This document shows positions 35,107 through 43,661 of a stretch of DNA of 64,000 nt, piece by piece (within the stretch, counting starts at the first letter, position 1; each line of letters begins with the position of its first letter). The notes under the pieces were generated by a model that saw nothing but the letters and a program-made list of their open reading frames with translations, was not told where the DNA came from and did no database searches. The position numbers were made by a program, and so were the translations under genes. Location of the stretch: contig JAQAJJ010000003.1 in NCBI GenBank assembly GCA_028278675.1, positions 1,042-65,041 on the forward strand, read 5' to 3'. The stretch comes from Candidatus Azophilus lithoversatilis. GTDB taxonomy: Bacteria; Pseudomonadota; Gammaproteobacteria; Pseudomonadales; Azotimanducaceae.

Positions 35107-36534
35107 TCAATTCCTCACCCAGTGATAGACGCACTTGCGGATCTCCTGCCTCCCGAACCGGCCCATCTGTTGACTTGAATTGCCTTTGCCGCGCGGCAAT
35201 GCCCAAATCGTTTTGCAGCGAAAGCCCAGCTGTTCCGCAAAGTCCGACAGAATGAGGTCCACGGGCGCTTCCTCTCCATGGTAGCGAACGTTGTCGTTGA
35301 CCATGAAGACTTGGCCACCCGGCGCCACCACTCGGGCCAGTTCGCTGATCACCACCGCCATTTCGGTGAAGTAGTATTCGAGCAGGCGAATGACGTTGCG
35401 GTTGCCGAGTTCCTCTGCGTGTTCTCGCAGGATGTTCAACACTTCGTTGAGTGCGGCGTTTTGGTCCACCATGGCGAATAGGCGGGACACCCAATCGGAG
35501 CCTCCATAGGCCATTCGCAACTCATCCCGCTTGGAGCGATTTTCAACCGTTGCCGACAGCAATGCTTGACGCAAAGCCTTGAAGGCAGCCTCGTCGTACC
35601 CGAGATACGCCAATTCCAAGGCGTAGGTGCGTGTGTAGTCGTAGCGGTTTGCGTAGGGTGGGGAAGTGATTACGGTGTCGAAGGTCCCAGCTTCCAAGTC
35701 CTTCAACTCCGTCAGGCAGGATCCGTCAATCAGTTTAGGCGGCGGGCCCGCGTAGTGTTGCTTGACGGCAGGCACATCCTCGATCATCTGACTCAAACGG
35801 CGCTCAAGCGCTTCCGCTAGACTGGGCAACCGGCCCTTGTCCAGACGAGTGCTCGCCGTTCTGCCGGAGCGCGGGTCCCAACGCAGGTATTGGCCGTCCT
35901 TGCGGGTGTAGCTCACATCCTCGATGGCCGCGACGCAGGCGGCGTTGAGCGCGATTGCGGAGTGGTCGTCGGCAGTGGCGGCGATGAACTGGCGAGCTTT
36001 GGCAATGTCCTCCTCCGCTCGCGGCGAAAACGCGCCTTTGGTAATTCGAACGTGAGGAAAGGCATGTTTGGGGTCGGGGGCTCCATTCGCCAAGCTATCC
36101 ACGAGGCCCGCGGATGCGCTGGCCAATTGGCGCCGGCTAAGGCCATTGGCAATGGCCGTGATTGCCTTGGCCATCAGGTTGCCCACCGGCATGATTTCCA
36201 CGCCAATGGCCCGGCGCCCCGTGCGGCTGGCTGTGAGCGCGGTGGTGCCTATGCCGGAAAATGGGTCAAGAACCGCGCCGGGGCCACTGCCGCTGAGCAG
36301 CCGCTCAACAAGTTGGGTTGAAAACCCTTCCTTGTACTTCATCCAACGAAACCCAGGGACGGCTTTGTTGCCTTGGTAGGAGACCAGACGGCGAGACAAG
36401 TCGTAGTCGACAATGATGCGCTCCGCGAAGCGGGCGTGCAGAGCCTCTCGAGCGGCGGTGGGCCCGCCGTTCGGCGACCGGCATGTCGAGGACAGCGGAG
36501 CGGCTTGCGGGAAGGCCAAAGCGCTTTGGGTCAT
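35107..36534 (-). CDS. type II DNA methyltransferase, probably N4-cytosine
   Basis: A 475-residue methyltransferase. The SAM-binding motif I is VLDPFSGIGTT near 90-100, and the catalytic motif IV is TSPPYANRYDYTR near 302, whose TSPPY favours N4-cytosine modification. The gap between motifs holds the target-recognition part. It would protect the host from the downstream endonuclease. ATG 36534 follows GGTGA; a TTG at 36600 in the same frame is possible. It is transcribed against the surrounding glp genes. Confidence 0.85.
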   Translation of the reverse strand: MTQSALAFPQAAPLSSTCRSPNGGPTAAREALHARFAERIIVDYDLSRRLVSYQGNKAVPGFRWMKYKEGFSTQLVERLLSGSGPGAVLDPFSGIGTTALTASRTGRRAIGVEIMPVGNLMAKAITAIANGLSRRQLASASAGLVDSLANGAPDPKHAFPHVRITKGAFSPRAEEDIAKARQFIAATADDHSAIALNAACVAAIEDVSYTRKDGQYLRWDPRSGRTASTRLDKGRLPSLAEALERRLSQMIEDVPAVKQHYAGPPPKLIDGSCLTELKDLEAGTFDTVITSPPYANRYDYTRTYALELAYLGYDEAAFKALRQALLSATVENRSKRDELRMAYGGSDWVSRLFAMVDQNAALNEVLNILREHAEELGNRNVIRLLEYYFTEMAVVISELARVVAPGGQVFMVNDNVRYHGEEAPVDLILSDFAEQLGFRCKTIWALPRGKGNSSQQMGRFGRQEIRKCVYHWVRN

Positions 36535-36640
36535 TTCGAGTTCACCATCGACAGAATGCCTGAATGCGCGATGCCGCGCCACAGGAGCGTAGCAAGACAA
36601 ACGGCAATTGGAGTTCCTACCTTGATAGGCGATGTGTATG

Positions 36641-36668
36641 AATATACAGATATTGGTTGCAGGCGCAA
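36641..36668 (-). promoter_or_regulatory. candidate promoter of the R-M genes
   Basis: On the minus strand TTGCGC (36668-36663) and TATATT (36646-36641) are 16 bp apart, about 100 bp before the methyltransferase start, in the most AT-rich part of the region. Confidence 0.4.
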
Positions 36669-36721
36669 CATCGGGCCAAGAAAATTCTCATACTTTGGTG
36701 CGGGAGCAACGAGTTTCTTCG

Positions 36722-36767
36722 TGAACCTGTACTTCAAAATATCATGAAATTTTGAAGTACAGGTTCA
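36722..36767. repeat. long perfect palindrome at the right edge of the R-M island
   Basis: Two 19-bp arms (36722-36740 and 36749-36767) are exact reverse complements around an 8-base loop ATCATGAA. It lies between the divergently transcribed methyltransferase and glpV. It could be an operator, a transcription barrier or a trace of the insertion; no T-run follows. Confidence 0.8.
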
Positions 36768-36919
36768 AATTTGCACCGATTTGCGGAGCGGCAATCGAGG
36801 TCAGGAAGCGAACTGCGTCCTCTTACCGAGATTTGGCCCGCCGCTGGTGGCCACCGCCAGCGCAACCTCTCTATACTTGCCCGTCACACTCTTCCACTTG
36901 CCGGCACTAGGAAACCAAC

Positions 36920-38656
36920 ATGAAGCCATGGGCCGCCATTCCAGCCCTGCTTGCGCTTGGCGCTTGCGGAGGCGAGCAGACGCCTTCCGGCCAAGCCGTG
37001 GACTATGCGGCCAACGCCGCCCGTTGGGTGGACCAGCAGTTCCAACCCTCCACCCTGAGCCGTGATGAGCAACTTCGGGAACTGGCTTGGTTCACCGAGG
37101 CCGCCGCACCCTATCGGCACCTTGAGATCAGCGTGGTGTCCGAGGCGCTCACCACCCACGCCTACGAGTCCGAGGTGCTCGCCCAGGCCTTCGCCGAGAT
37201 CACCGGTCTCAAGGTCACCCACGATCTGATTCAGGAGGGCGATGTCATCGAGAAGCTGCAGACCCAGATGCAGTCCGGGCAGAACGTCTATGACGCCTAC
37301 GTCAACGACTCCGACCTGATCGGCACCCATTCCCGCTACGGCTACGTGGTGCCGTTGTCGGACTTCATGGCGGATGAGGGCGCGGCGGTGACCCTGCCCA
37401 CCCTGGACGTGGACGACTTCATCGGCAGGAGCTTCACCACCGGCCCGGACGGCAAGCTCTACCAACTGCCGGACCAACAGTTCGCCAACCTGTACTGGTT
37501 CCGTTACGACTGGTTCCAGCGAGAGGATCTGCGCGCCCGTTTTCAGGGGGCCTACGGGTACGAGCTTGGTGTGCCGGTGAATTGGTCTGCCTATGAGGAC
37601 ATCGCTGAGTTCTTTTCCGAGCAGGTCAAGACCATCGATGGCGAGCCCGTTTACGGGCACATGGACTACGGCAAGAAGGACCCCTCCCTCGGTTGGCGCT
37701 TTACGGATGCTTGGCTGTCCATGGCGGGCGCCGGGGATGCGGGCATTCCCAACGGCAAGCCGGTGGATGAGTGGGGCATTCGGGTGGAAGGCTGCCGACC
37801 GGTGGGCGCCTCCGTGAGCCGCGGCGGGGCGGCCAACAGCCCGGCGGCGGTGTTTGCGCTGGACAAGTACATGGCATGGCTTAAGCGCTTCGCCCCGCCC
37901 GAGGCCCAAGGCATGACCTTTTCCGAAGCCGGGCCGGTGCCCGCCCAAGGACGCATCGCCCAGCAAATCTTCTGGTACACCACCTTCACCGCCGATATGA
38001 TCGAGCCGGGGCTGCCAGTGGTGCACGAGGACGGCTCGCCCAAGTGGCGCATGGCGCCTTCGCCGCATGGCCCCTATTGGGAACCGGGCATGAAGCTCGG
38101 CTATCAGGATGCGGGCTCCTGGACGCTGCTGAAAAGCACTCCCTTGGAGCGGCGGCAAGCAGCTTGGCTCTATGCGCAGTTTGTAGTGTCCAAGACCGTG
38201 TCGCTCAAGAAGACGCTGGTGGGCCTCACGCCCATCCGCGAGTCGGACCTCAATGCCGACGCCATGACCGAGGCTGCGCCGCGCTTGGGCGGCTTGGTGG
38301 AGTTCTATCGCAGCCCCGCCCGCGTTGCTTGGACGCCGACGGGCACCAACGTGCCCGACTACCCCAAGCTGGCTCAGCTCTGGTGGCCCAACGTGGCCAA
38401 CGCCGTCAGTGGCGCGGTCTCGCCGCAGGAAGCCATGGACACCCTGGCCCGGCAGCAGGACGAGGTGCTGGCGCGCCTGGAGCGCATCGGCATTCAGGGC
38501 GATTGCGGCCCCAGGCTCAACCCCGAGGCCGATCCGCAGGATTGGTTGTCCCGACCCGGCGCGCCCAAGTCTAAGCTCGACAACGAAAAGCCGCCGGGAC
38601 GCACCGTGCCCTACGACCAACTCATCAACGCCTGGCGGGAAGGGCGGGCCTCCTGA
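36920..38656 (+). CDS. glpV: glycerol-type ABC transporter substrate-binding lipoprotein
   Basis: A 578-residue family-1 solute-binding protein. The lipobox LLALGAC puts the lipidated cysteine at 16, so it is a membrane-anchored lipoprotein. Family features include DAYVNDSDLIGTHSRYG, LPDQQFANLYWFRYDWF and DWLSRPGAPKSKLDNEKP near the end. It is far longer than ordinary sugar-binding proteins, as is typical of GlpV. It belongs to the glpSTPQ operon but is separated from it by the R-M island. Confidence 0.88.
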   Translation: MKPWAAIPALLALGACGGEQTPSGQAVDYAANAARWVDQQFQPSTLSRDEQLRELAWFTEAAAPYRHLEISVVSEALTTHAYESEVLAQAFAEITGLKVTHDLIQEGDVIEKLQTQMQSGQNVYDAYVNDSDLIGTHSRYGYVVPLSDFMADEGAAVTLPTLDVDDFIGRSFTTGPDGKLYQLPDQQFANLYWFRYDWFQREDLRARFQGAYGYELGVPVNWSAYEDIAEFFSEQVKTIDGEPVYGHMDYGKKDPSLGWRFTDAWLSMAGAGDAGIPNGKPVDEWGIRVEGCRPVGASVSRGGAANSPAAVFALDKYMAWLKRFAPPEAQGMTFSEAGPVPAQGRIAQQIFWYTTFTADMIEPGLPVVHEDGSPKWRMAPSPHGPYWEPGMKLGYQDAGSWTLLKSTPLERRQAAWLYAQFVVSKTVSLKKTLVGLTPIRESDLNADAMTEAAPRLGGLVEFYRSPARVAWTPTGTNVPDYPKLAQLWWPNVANAVSGAVSPQEAMDTLARQQDEVLARLERIGIQGDCGPRLNPEADPQDWLSRPGAPKSKLDNEKPPGRTVPYDQLINAWREGRAS

Positions 38657-38828
38657 TGGCGGGCCTTCTTCAGCCTTCCAAAGGCATCCCGCCCCTGATC
38701 CTCGGAATAGCCTGGAAGGGCTCCCGGACCGAAGGCACAACGAACCGAAGGTTCGCGCCCTCGAAATCCTGGGGGCCGAATGCGGTTGCCTGCGCACAGC
38801 GCAGCCGATTGGCCTTGAGCGGCATGCC

Positions 38829-41243
38829 GTGCTGCGGCGCCTAGTCCAGCGCTTCGAAAAAGCCTACGTCCGGCTGCTCAATCGGCCGGGCTGGCTGCTC
38901 GTGGGCTTGACCGGCGCACTGCTGCTGGCGGCCAGCTATGCGTCCCGGTTCAGCTTTGACGCCTCCGCCGACACCCTGGTGGTCCAGGACGATCCGGATC
39001 TGGCCCTCTATCGGGAGATATCAGCAGTCTTCGGCGGCGATGACTTCCTGCTGGTGACCTTCACGCCCCACGAAGGGCCTCTGCTTTCGATGGCCAACGT
39101 GCGCCTTCTCGCCGAGCTTCAGGGGCGCTTGGGCGCTATCGAAGGCGTGACCTCCGTGTTTTCAGTGCTTGATGCGCCTTTGCTGAAAAGCCCCGCGGTG
39201 CCGCTCGACGAACTGGCCGAAGGCTTCCGCACGCTGCTGTCCCCGGAAACCGATCGGGCCTTGGCGGTCGAAGAGCTCTCCGGCAGCCCGTTCTTCCGCG
39301 AACTTCTCATATCAGCCGATGGCCGAACCGCAGCCCTGCGAGTGGCGCTTGTCCCCCTGCCCGCCCTCGAACGGGAGAACACCGCCGAACGCCGCCGCCA
39401 ACTGGCGGAGCGGGCGGCGCTCATTGAAGCCGTGCGCAGCGTTCGGGCGGATTTTTCCAACCGGGCCACGCTGCATCTGGGCGGGGTGCCCATGATCGCC
39501 GCCGACATGATCGCCTTCGTCAAGGGCGACTTGGCGGTGTTTGGCGGCTTGGTCCTGGTACTGGTGATGGGTGTGCTCTACGCCGCCTTCCGGCAGCTTC
39601 GCTGGGTGGTTCTGCCCTTGGGCGCCGCCGCCGCCAGCGTCGCCGCCACCATGGGCGTGCTGGGCTTCCTGTACAAGCCGGCCACCGTCATCTCCTCCAA
39701 CTTCGTGGCCCTGTTGGCCATCATGACCATCTCCCTGAACATCCATCTCATCGTGCGCTACCGGGAACTGGCGCAAGCGCAGGACGCGGGCAGCGTTCGG
39801 GGAATCGTCGCCGCCACCATGGCCAGCAAGTTCTCCCCCTGCCTGTACACGGCGCTCACCACCATGGCCGCCTTCGGCTCGTTGACGGCAAGCCGCATTG
39901 TGCCGGTCGAGGACTTCGGCCTGATGATGTGCATCGGCGTGCTGTTCGCGCTGCTGATCGCCTTCACCCTGTTTCCCGCCGTGCTCATGCTGTTGCCAAG
40001 GGGGCGGCCCCGGGGCGGGCACCCGCTCTCGGCCGGCTTGGTGGCAGGCTTGAGCCGGTTCGCCGTGCAGCGATCCGGCACTGTGGGGGCATTGGCCTTG
40101 GCGGCACTGGTCCTGACCGCCGCCGGCGTAGCCCGGTTGTCCGTGGACAACCGCTTCATCGACTACTTCAAGGACGATACCGACATCAATCAGGGCATGG
40201 TCTATATCGACCGGCATTTGGGAGGCACCGCGCCCTTCGACGTGGTTCTCAACTTTGAGCCTTGGCAGGCGTCCGCCGACGATTTCTTCGATGACCTTGA
40301 AGACGGGGATCTGTTTGCCGATGAGGCCGAGGAAGATCCCTTCCCGGAACGCTATTGGTTCACGCGGGACAAGCTCGACCGGATTAGGGCGGTGCATCGC
40401 TATCTCGAAGCCAGGCCGGAGGTCGGCAAGGTAGTGTCTTTGGCGTCGTTGGATGATCTGGCGATGGAGTTCACGGGTGGCGAACCCCTGAGCAACGTGC
40501 AGATCGCCGCTGTCCTGGCGGCGCTGCCGCCGGAACTGCGCGAAGAGATCATTCGTCCCTACGCGGCGCCGGCCAACGGTCAGGCAAGGCTTTGGGCGCG
40601 CGTGATCGAAAGCGGCCCCTACTTCGACCGCGAAGCGCTCGTCACGGACATCAAGCGCCATGCCGCCGAAGCAGTGGGCTTTGGCGAGGACAACGTGGCG
40701 GTGGCCGGCATGGTGGTGCTGTTCAACGCCATGGTGCAAAAGCTGGTCGCCTCGCAAGTGGACACCCTAGGCTACGTGCTGCTGGCCACCTTCGCCATGT
40801 TCCTGGTGCTGTTGCGCTCCCCCCTGTTCGCGCTGTTGGGCTTGGTTCCCAACATACTGGCCGCCGCCGCGGTGCTTGCCGTCATGGGCTTCGCCGGCAT
40901 CTCCCTGGACATGATGACCACCGCCATCGCCGCGGTCTCCGTGGGCATCGGTGTCGATTTCGCCATTCACTACCTGCACCGCTACCGAGTTGAACGCGCC
41001 GCGGCGCCGGATGCCGGCACCGCTATCGCCCGCACCCACGGCGCCCTTGGCCGGGCCCTTTTTCTGACCGGCGTTACCATCATGGTGGGCTTCTCGGTGC
41101 TCTGCTTCTCGAACTTCGTGCCCACCATCCTGTTCGGCCTGCTGGTCGCCTTGGCCATGGCGCTGGCCTTTCTGGCCAACCTGACGCTGCTGCCCAGCCT
41201 GCTGGTGCTGACCGATCGGTTTGGGCAAATCCGCTCCGGCTGA
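38829..41243 (+). CDS. RND/MMPL-superfamily exporter
   Basis: An 804-residue inner-membrane protein with an N-terminal helix, a periplasmic porter domain, a bundle of five or six helices (about 225-390), a second helix and periplasmic domain, and a second bundle (about 635-795). Repeated motifs GLVLVLVMG and SVGIGVDFAIHYLHR match the MMPL class, which exports lipids or other hydrophobic compounds. An acidic loop (DDLEDGDLFADEAEED, about 487) is unusual. GTG 38829 is chosen; the open frame starts far upstream within antisense of glpV. No membrane-fusion partner is nearby. Confidence 0.85.
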   Translation: MLRRLVQRFEKAYVRLLNRPGWLLVGLTGALLLAASYASRFSFDASADTLVVQDDPDLALYREISAVFGGDDFLLVTFTPHEGPLLSMANVRLLAELQGRLGAIEGVTSVFSVLDAPLLKSPAVPLDELAEGFRTLLSPETDRALAVEELSGSPFFRELLISADGRTAALRVALVPLPALERENTAERRRQLAERAALIEAVRSVRADFSNRATLHLGGVPMIAADMIAFVKGDLAVFGGLVLVLVMGVLYAAFRQLRWVVLPLGAAAASVAATMGVLGFLYKPATVISSNFVALLAIMTISLNIHLIVRYRELAQAQDAGSVRGIVAATMASKFSPCLYTALTTMAAFGSLTASRIVPVEDFGLMMCIGVLFALLIAFTLFPAVLMLLPRGRPRGGHPLSAGLVAGLSRFAVQRSGTVGALALAALVLTAAGVARLSVDNRFIDYFKDDTDINQGMVYIDRHLGGTAPFDVVLNFEPWQASADDFFDDLEDGDLFADEAEEDPFPERYWFTRDKLDRIRAVHRYLEARPEVGKVVSLASLDDLAMEFTGGEPLSNVQIAAVLAALPPELREEIIRPYAAPANGQARLWARVIESGPYFDREALVTDIKRHAAEAVGFGEDNVAVAGMVVLFNAMVQKLVASQVDTLGYVLLATFAMFLVLLRSPLFALLGLVPNILAAAAVLAVMGFAGISLDMMTTAIAAVSVGIGVDFAIHYLHRYRVERAAAPDAGTAIARTHGALGRALFLTGVTIMVGFSVLCFSNFVPTILFGLLVALAMALAFLANLTLLPSLLVLTDRFGQIRSG

Positions 41244-41389
41244 ACCGGTGGGTTGCGTTTCAGTTTGATTCGCGTCGAGCCGAATCCAAGGCCTGACCGG
41301 AATTTGCCCAGGGTTGCTCGGAGGTTTGTTGAAGAGACTCGCCGCCCGGATGTATTCTGGGGTCAACGTATTTGATTCAGGTCTTCATC

Positions 41390-41842
41390 ATGGCCTACAA
41401 GCAAGTACTGGTGGCAGTTGACTTAACCGAAGAGGCGGATGAGGTAATAGCCGCTGCCCGTTCAGTGGCGGATCAGCAGGATGCCCGGCTGCGGAGCGTC
41501 ACCGTGGTCAAACCCCTGACCCAGGCATACGGCGGCTTGGATATGGCGCCCATGGCCAGTGACGCGGTGTCCTTTGAGGAGGAGGCCCTGCGCCAAGCGC
41601 GGGATCAACTCCGGGAGCTATCCGCCGAGTACGGCATCGGGGCGGATGACGCTTTGGTGCGCCTTGGACCTCCGGCCCATGAGATACGCACCCTTGCGGC
41701 GGAAGCCGAGGTGGATCTGATCGTCATAGGCACTCACGGCAGGCATGGGTTGGGGCTGTTGCTTGGATCGACGGCCAACGCCGTGCTGCATGGTGTGCCC
41801 TGCGACGTGCTGGCGGTCAAGATCCATCCGCTGAGTTCCTAA
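41390..41842 (+). CDS. universal stress protein, UspA-like
   Basis: A 150-residue protein of the Usp alpha/beta fold. YKQVLVAVDLTEEADEV is the first strand and Asp loop; the nucleotide-binding region reads GTHGRHGLGLLLGSTANAV, common in proteobacterial short Usp proteins. ATG 41390 is preferred over 41372 by alignment. Homologs accumulate on growth arrest; the specific role is unknown. Confidence 0.9.
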   Translation: MAYKQVLVAVDLTEEADEVIAAARSVADQQDARLRSVTVVKPLTQAYGGLDMAPMASDAVSFEEEALRQARDQLRELSAEYGIGADDALVRLGPPAHEIRTLAAEAEVDLIVIGTHGRHGLGLLLGSTANAVLHGVPCDVLAVKIHPLSS

Positions 41843-41865
41843 GGTGGCCCGTTGCCGGTCGGGGC

Positions 41866-42396
41866 TTATTTCGCGAAGTAGCCTCGGAGCGTCAACAGCA
41901 ATCGTTCGCCCATCGAAAGCAGGGTGCTGGCCACCAGCAGCCAAGCGAGTGTTTCGCCCAGCGCCGTCGGCAGCCACTCCCACCATCCCAAGGCACTTGG
42001 CACGATGACTGCGCCAGCGACGGCGAAGTAGCCAATGCCATTGAACTTGCCGATGCGGTTGGTGCGCAGGGGCTGGCCGGCGAGGGCTCGGGAATCGAGT
42101 GCATACTGAAGAAAGGCCAAGGGAACCAGGACCGGCAGCAGCCACGGGATCGAGCCCGCGCTCGCGAGCCCACCCAGGCAGAAGGTGACGAAAGCGCAGT
42201 CGGTGGCGTGGTCGAACAGGCCGCCGCCGCTCGACGCGGCGCCGAAGCGCCGGGCCAGGATGCCATCGAAGACGTCGGTGACGATCGCCAGCACCCACAG
42301 CAGCAACGCGGCCAACCAGTGCTCTCCTGCGGTGAACCACCCCGCCGCCGGGGCCGCCGCCAGGCGCAGGGCGGTCAAGACGTTCGCCCAATTCAC
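41866..42396 (-). CDS. CDP-alcohol phosphatidyltransferase family protein
   Basis: A 176-residue membrane enzyme with the full motif DG-x2-AR-x8-G-x3-D-x3-D (DVFDGILARR...GGLFDHATD, about 43-66) and four or five further helices. Such enzymes transfer a phosphatidyl group from CDP-diacylglycerol to an alcohol; substrate cannot be told. Homologs start near NWANVLTALRL, so GTG 42396 is the start. The only AAGGG that could act as ribosome-binding site lies in the adjacent 87-bp repeat copies. Confidence 0.85.
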   Translation of the reverse strand: MNWANVLTALRLAAAPAAGWFTAGEHWLAALLLWVLAIVTDVFDGILARRFGAASSGGGLFDHATDCAFVTFCLGGLASAGSIPWLLPVLVPLAFLQYALDSRALAGQPLRTNRIGKFNGIGYFAVAGAVIVPSALGWWEWLPTALGETLAWLLVASTLLSMGERLLLTLRGYFAK

Positions 42397-42402
42397 CGGA
42401 CG

Positions 42403-42488
42403 CAAGCCCTTGGCTTGCCGCAGAACGGCACGCCGTTGACGCCGAAGGAACAACCCGCCAGCCGCGGGGTCGTCTCCATTTGTTCCAT
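42403..42488 (-). repeat. 87-bp dispersed repeat, copy 5
   Basis: A full-length copy on the minus strand ending 7 bp before the phosphatidyltransferase GTG. The minus frame from 42488 reads MEQMETTPRLAGCSFG and runs open into the gene region. Confidence 0.9.
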
Positions 42489-42489
42489 G

Positions 42490-42550
42490 AAAGCCCTTAG
42501 CTTGCCCCAGAACGGCACGCCGTTGACGCCGAAGGAACAACCCGCCAGCC
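42490..42550 (-). repeat. 87-bp dispersed repeat, copy 6 (3' part only)
   Basis: This partial copy matches the last 61 bases of the unit and abuts copy 5 head-to-tail (CTAAGGGCTTTCATGGAACA on the minus strand). The same junction string GGGCTTTCATGGAACA starts the degenerate copy at 29708, suggesting the unit can occur in tandem. Confidence 0.85.
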
Positions 42551-42607
42551 GGAAGCGCCGGGAGCGGGGTTCACGCCGATGGACAACCGGCCGCGTTCAT
42601 TGATGCT

Positions 42608-43510
42608 TTAGCCGCGGCGCTGCAGCAGCCAGCTGCGCATGGTCGCCGACACCAATTCAGCAGCGTCCTGCTGGACAAAGTGGCCGGCGCCGGGGACGGT
42701 CACCAGCGTCAGGTCGCGCTCCAGCCAGTTCCAAGTGCCATTCAGCGCCGCCGGCAGCAGCGCGGTGTCCTCAAGTCCGTGGAACATGAGCACGGGCATT
42801 TGCACCTTGGGCGCAGACGCTGGCGCCAAGCCTTCACCGCTGGCGTCGGTACGCGGATAGTTGGCCTTGTAGTAGTTGAGCATGGCTTCAAAGTCGGAGC
42901 GTTCAAAGGCCTTAAGGTAGCGGGAGCGGGCGTCTTCGTCGGCAACCCACCGGGCCAAACCCTCGGCGGTTAGCGCCTTGTGGGCGCCGGGCTGCTGGAA
43001 ATCACGGGCGTACTGGCTGTTGGCCTGCTGGGCCGGATTGTTCATCAGTTCACGGGCCAGCCCGTTCGGATGCGGCAGGTTGAGGATGATGAGCAAGTCC
43101 ACCAGCTCGGGGCGGGTCATCGCGATGTTCCAAGCCACGGCGCCGCCCCAGTCGTGGCCGACGACGATGGCCTTCTCCGCGCCCTCGGCGGCGATGACCG
43201 CGGCCACGTCGCCGACCAGCAGCGGCATGGCGTAGCTGCCAACCCCTTGCGGCTGGCCGCTCAGGTTGTAGCCGCGCTGGTCAATGGCGGCGACCCTGAA
43301 GCGGTCCTGCAAGGCTTTCATTTGGTGCCGCCATGAGTACCAATAGTCCGGGAAGCCGTGAATCATGACCACCAACGGCCCTTTGCCAGTTGCGGCGTAG
43401 TGGATGCGCACGCCGTCGCTGTCCGCGTAGCGGTGCTCGACTTCATCGGTCATGTCGGCCAAGGCCGCAACGGCGGTCAGGCTGAAAAATAGCGCCAATA
43501 GCTGTTTCAT
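42608..43510 (-). CDS. secreted alpha/beta hydrolase, epoxide-hydrolase-like
   Basis: A 300-residue protein with a signal peptide (about 1-19, ending AALA). The oxyanion motif [10 protein letters not shown] is followed by a nucleophile elbow VGHDWGG, with Asp in place of Ser as in epoxide hydrolases and haloalkane dehalogenases, and a catalytic His in GAGHFVQQD. It probably acts in the periplasm on an epoxide or halogenated compound. Start ATG 43510 is chosen over 43588 because of the signal peptide. Confidence 0.86.
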   Translation of the reverse strand: MKQLLALFFSLTAVAALADMTDEVEHRYADSDGVRIHYAATGKGPLVVMIHGFPDYWYSWRHQMKALQDRFRVAAIDQRGYNLSGQPQGVGSYAMPLLVGDVAAVIAAEGAEKAIVVGHDWGGAVAWNIAMTRPELVDLLIILNLPHPNGLARELMNNPAQQANSQYARDFQQPGAHKALTAEGLARWVADEDARSRYLKAFERSDFEAMLNYYKANYPRTDASGEGLAPASAPKVQMPVLMFHGLEDTALLPAALNGTWNWLERDLTLVTVPGAGHFVQQDAAELVSATMRSWLLQRRG

Positions 43511-43661
43511 GAACCGATACCCTGTTGGCTTTGAGACGGCGAGCATAGCGCGTCGGCCGGAAGACGTCCTGCCCTCAATGGGTCCCAATGAGTCCCAAAG
43601 GGCAAACCGACGCCATTTGAGGCACTATTGCCGACTGGTTCAACAATCGGGGCACGGACAT

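Larger units (their letters stand above)
36535..36919. other. 385-bp gap between methyltransferase and glpV
   Basis: Besides the candidate promoter and the 46-bp palindrome no gene is seen. Short frames of 60-odd codons across the palindrome differ in composition from real genes here. After the R-M insertion, glpV must rely on a promoter in this gap or on read-through; none is obvious. Confidence 0.5.

Noticed and set aside
36755-36780. tRNA-like T-loop GGTTCAAAT
   Set aside because: The bases either side do not pair into a T-stem and no acceptor or anticodon arm can be formed; it is part of the palindrome.
36884-38797. 637-codon minus-strand open frame
   Set aside because: Antisense shadow of glpV, which has a lipobox and family motifs on the plus strand.
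42403-42550. CRISPR-like array from the tandem repeat copies
   Set aside because: Only two directly adjoining units without spacers and no cas genes.
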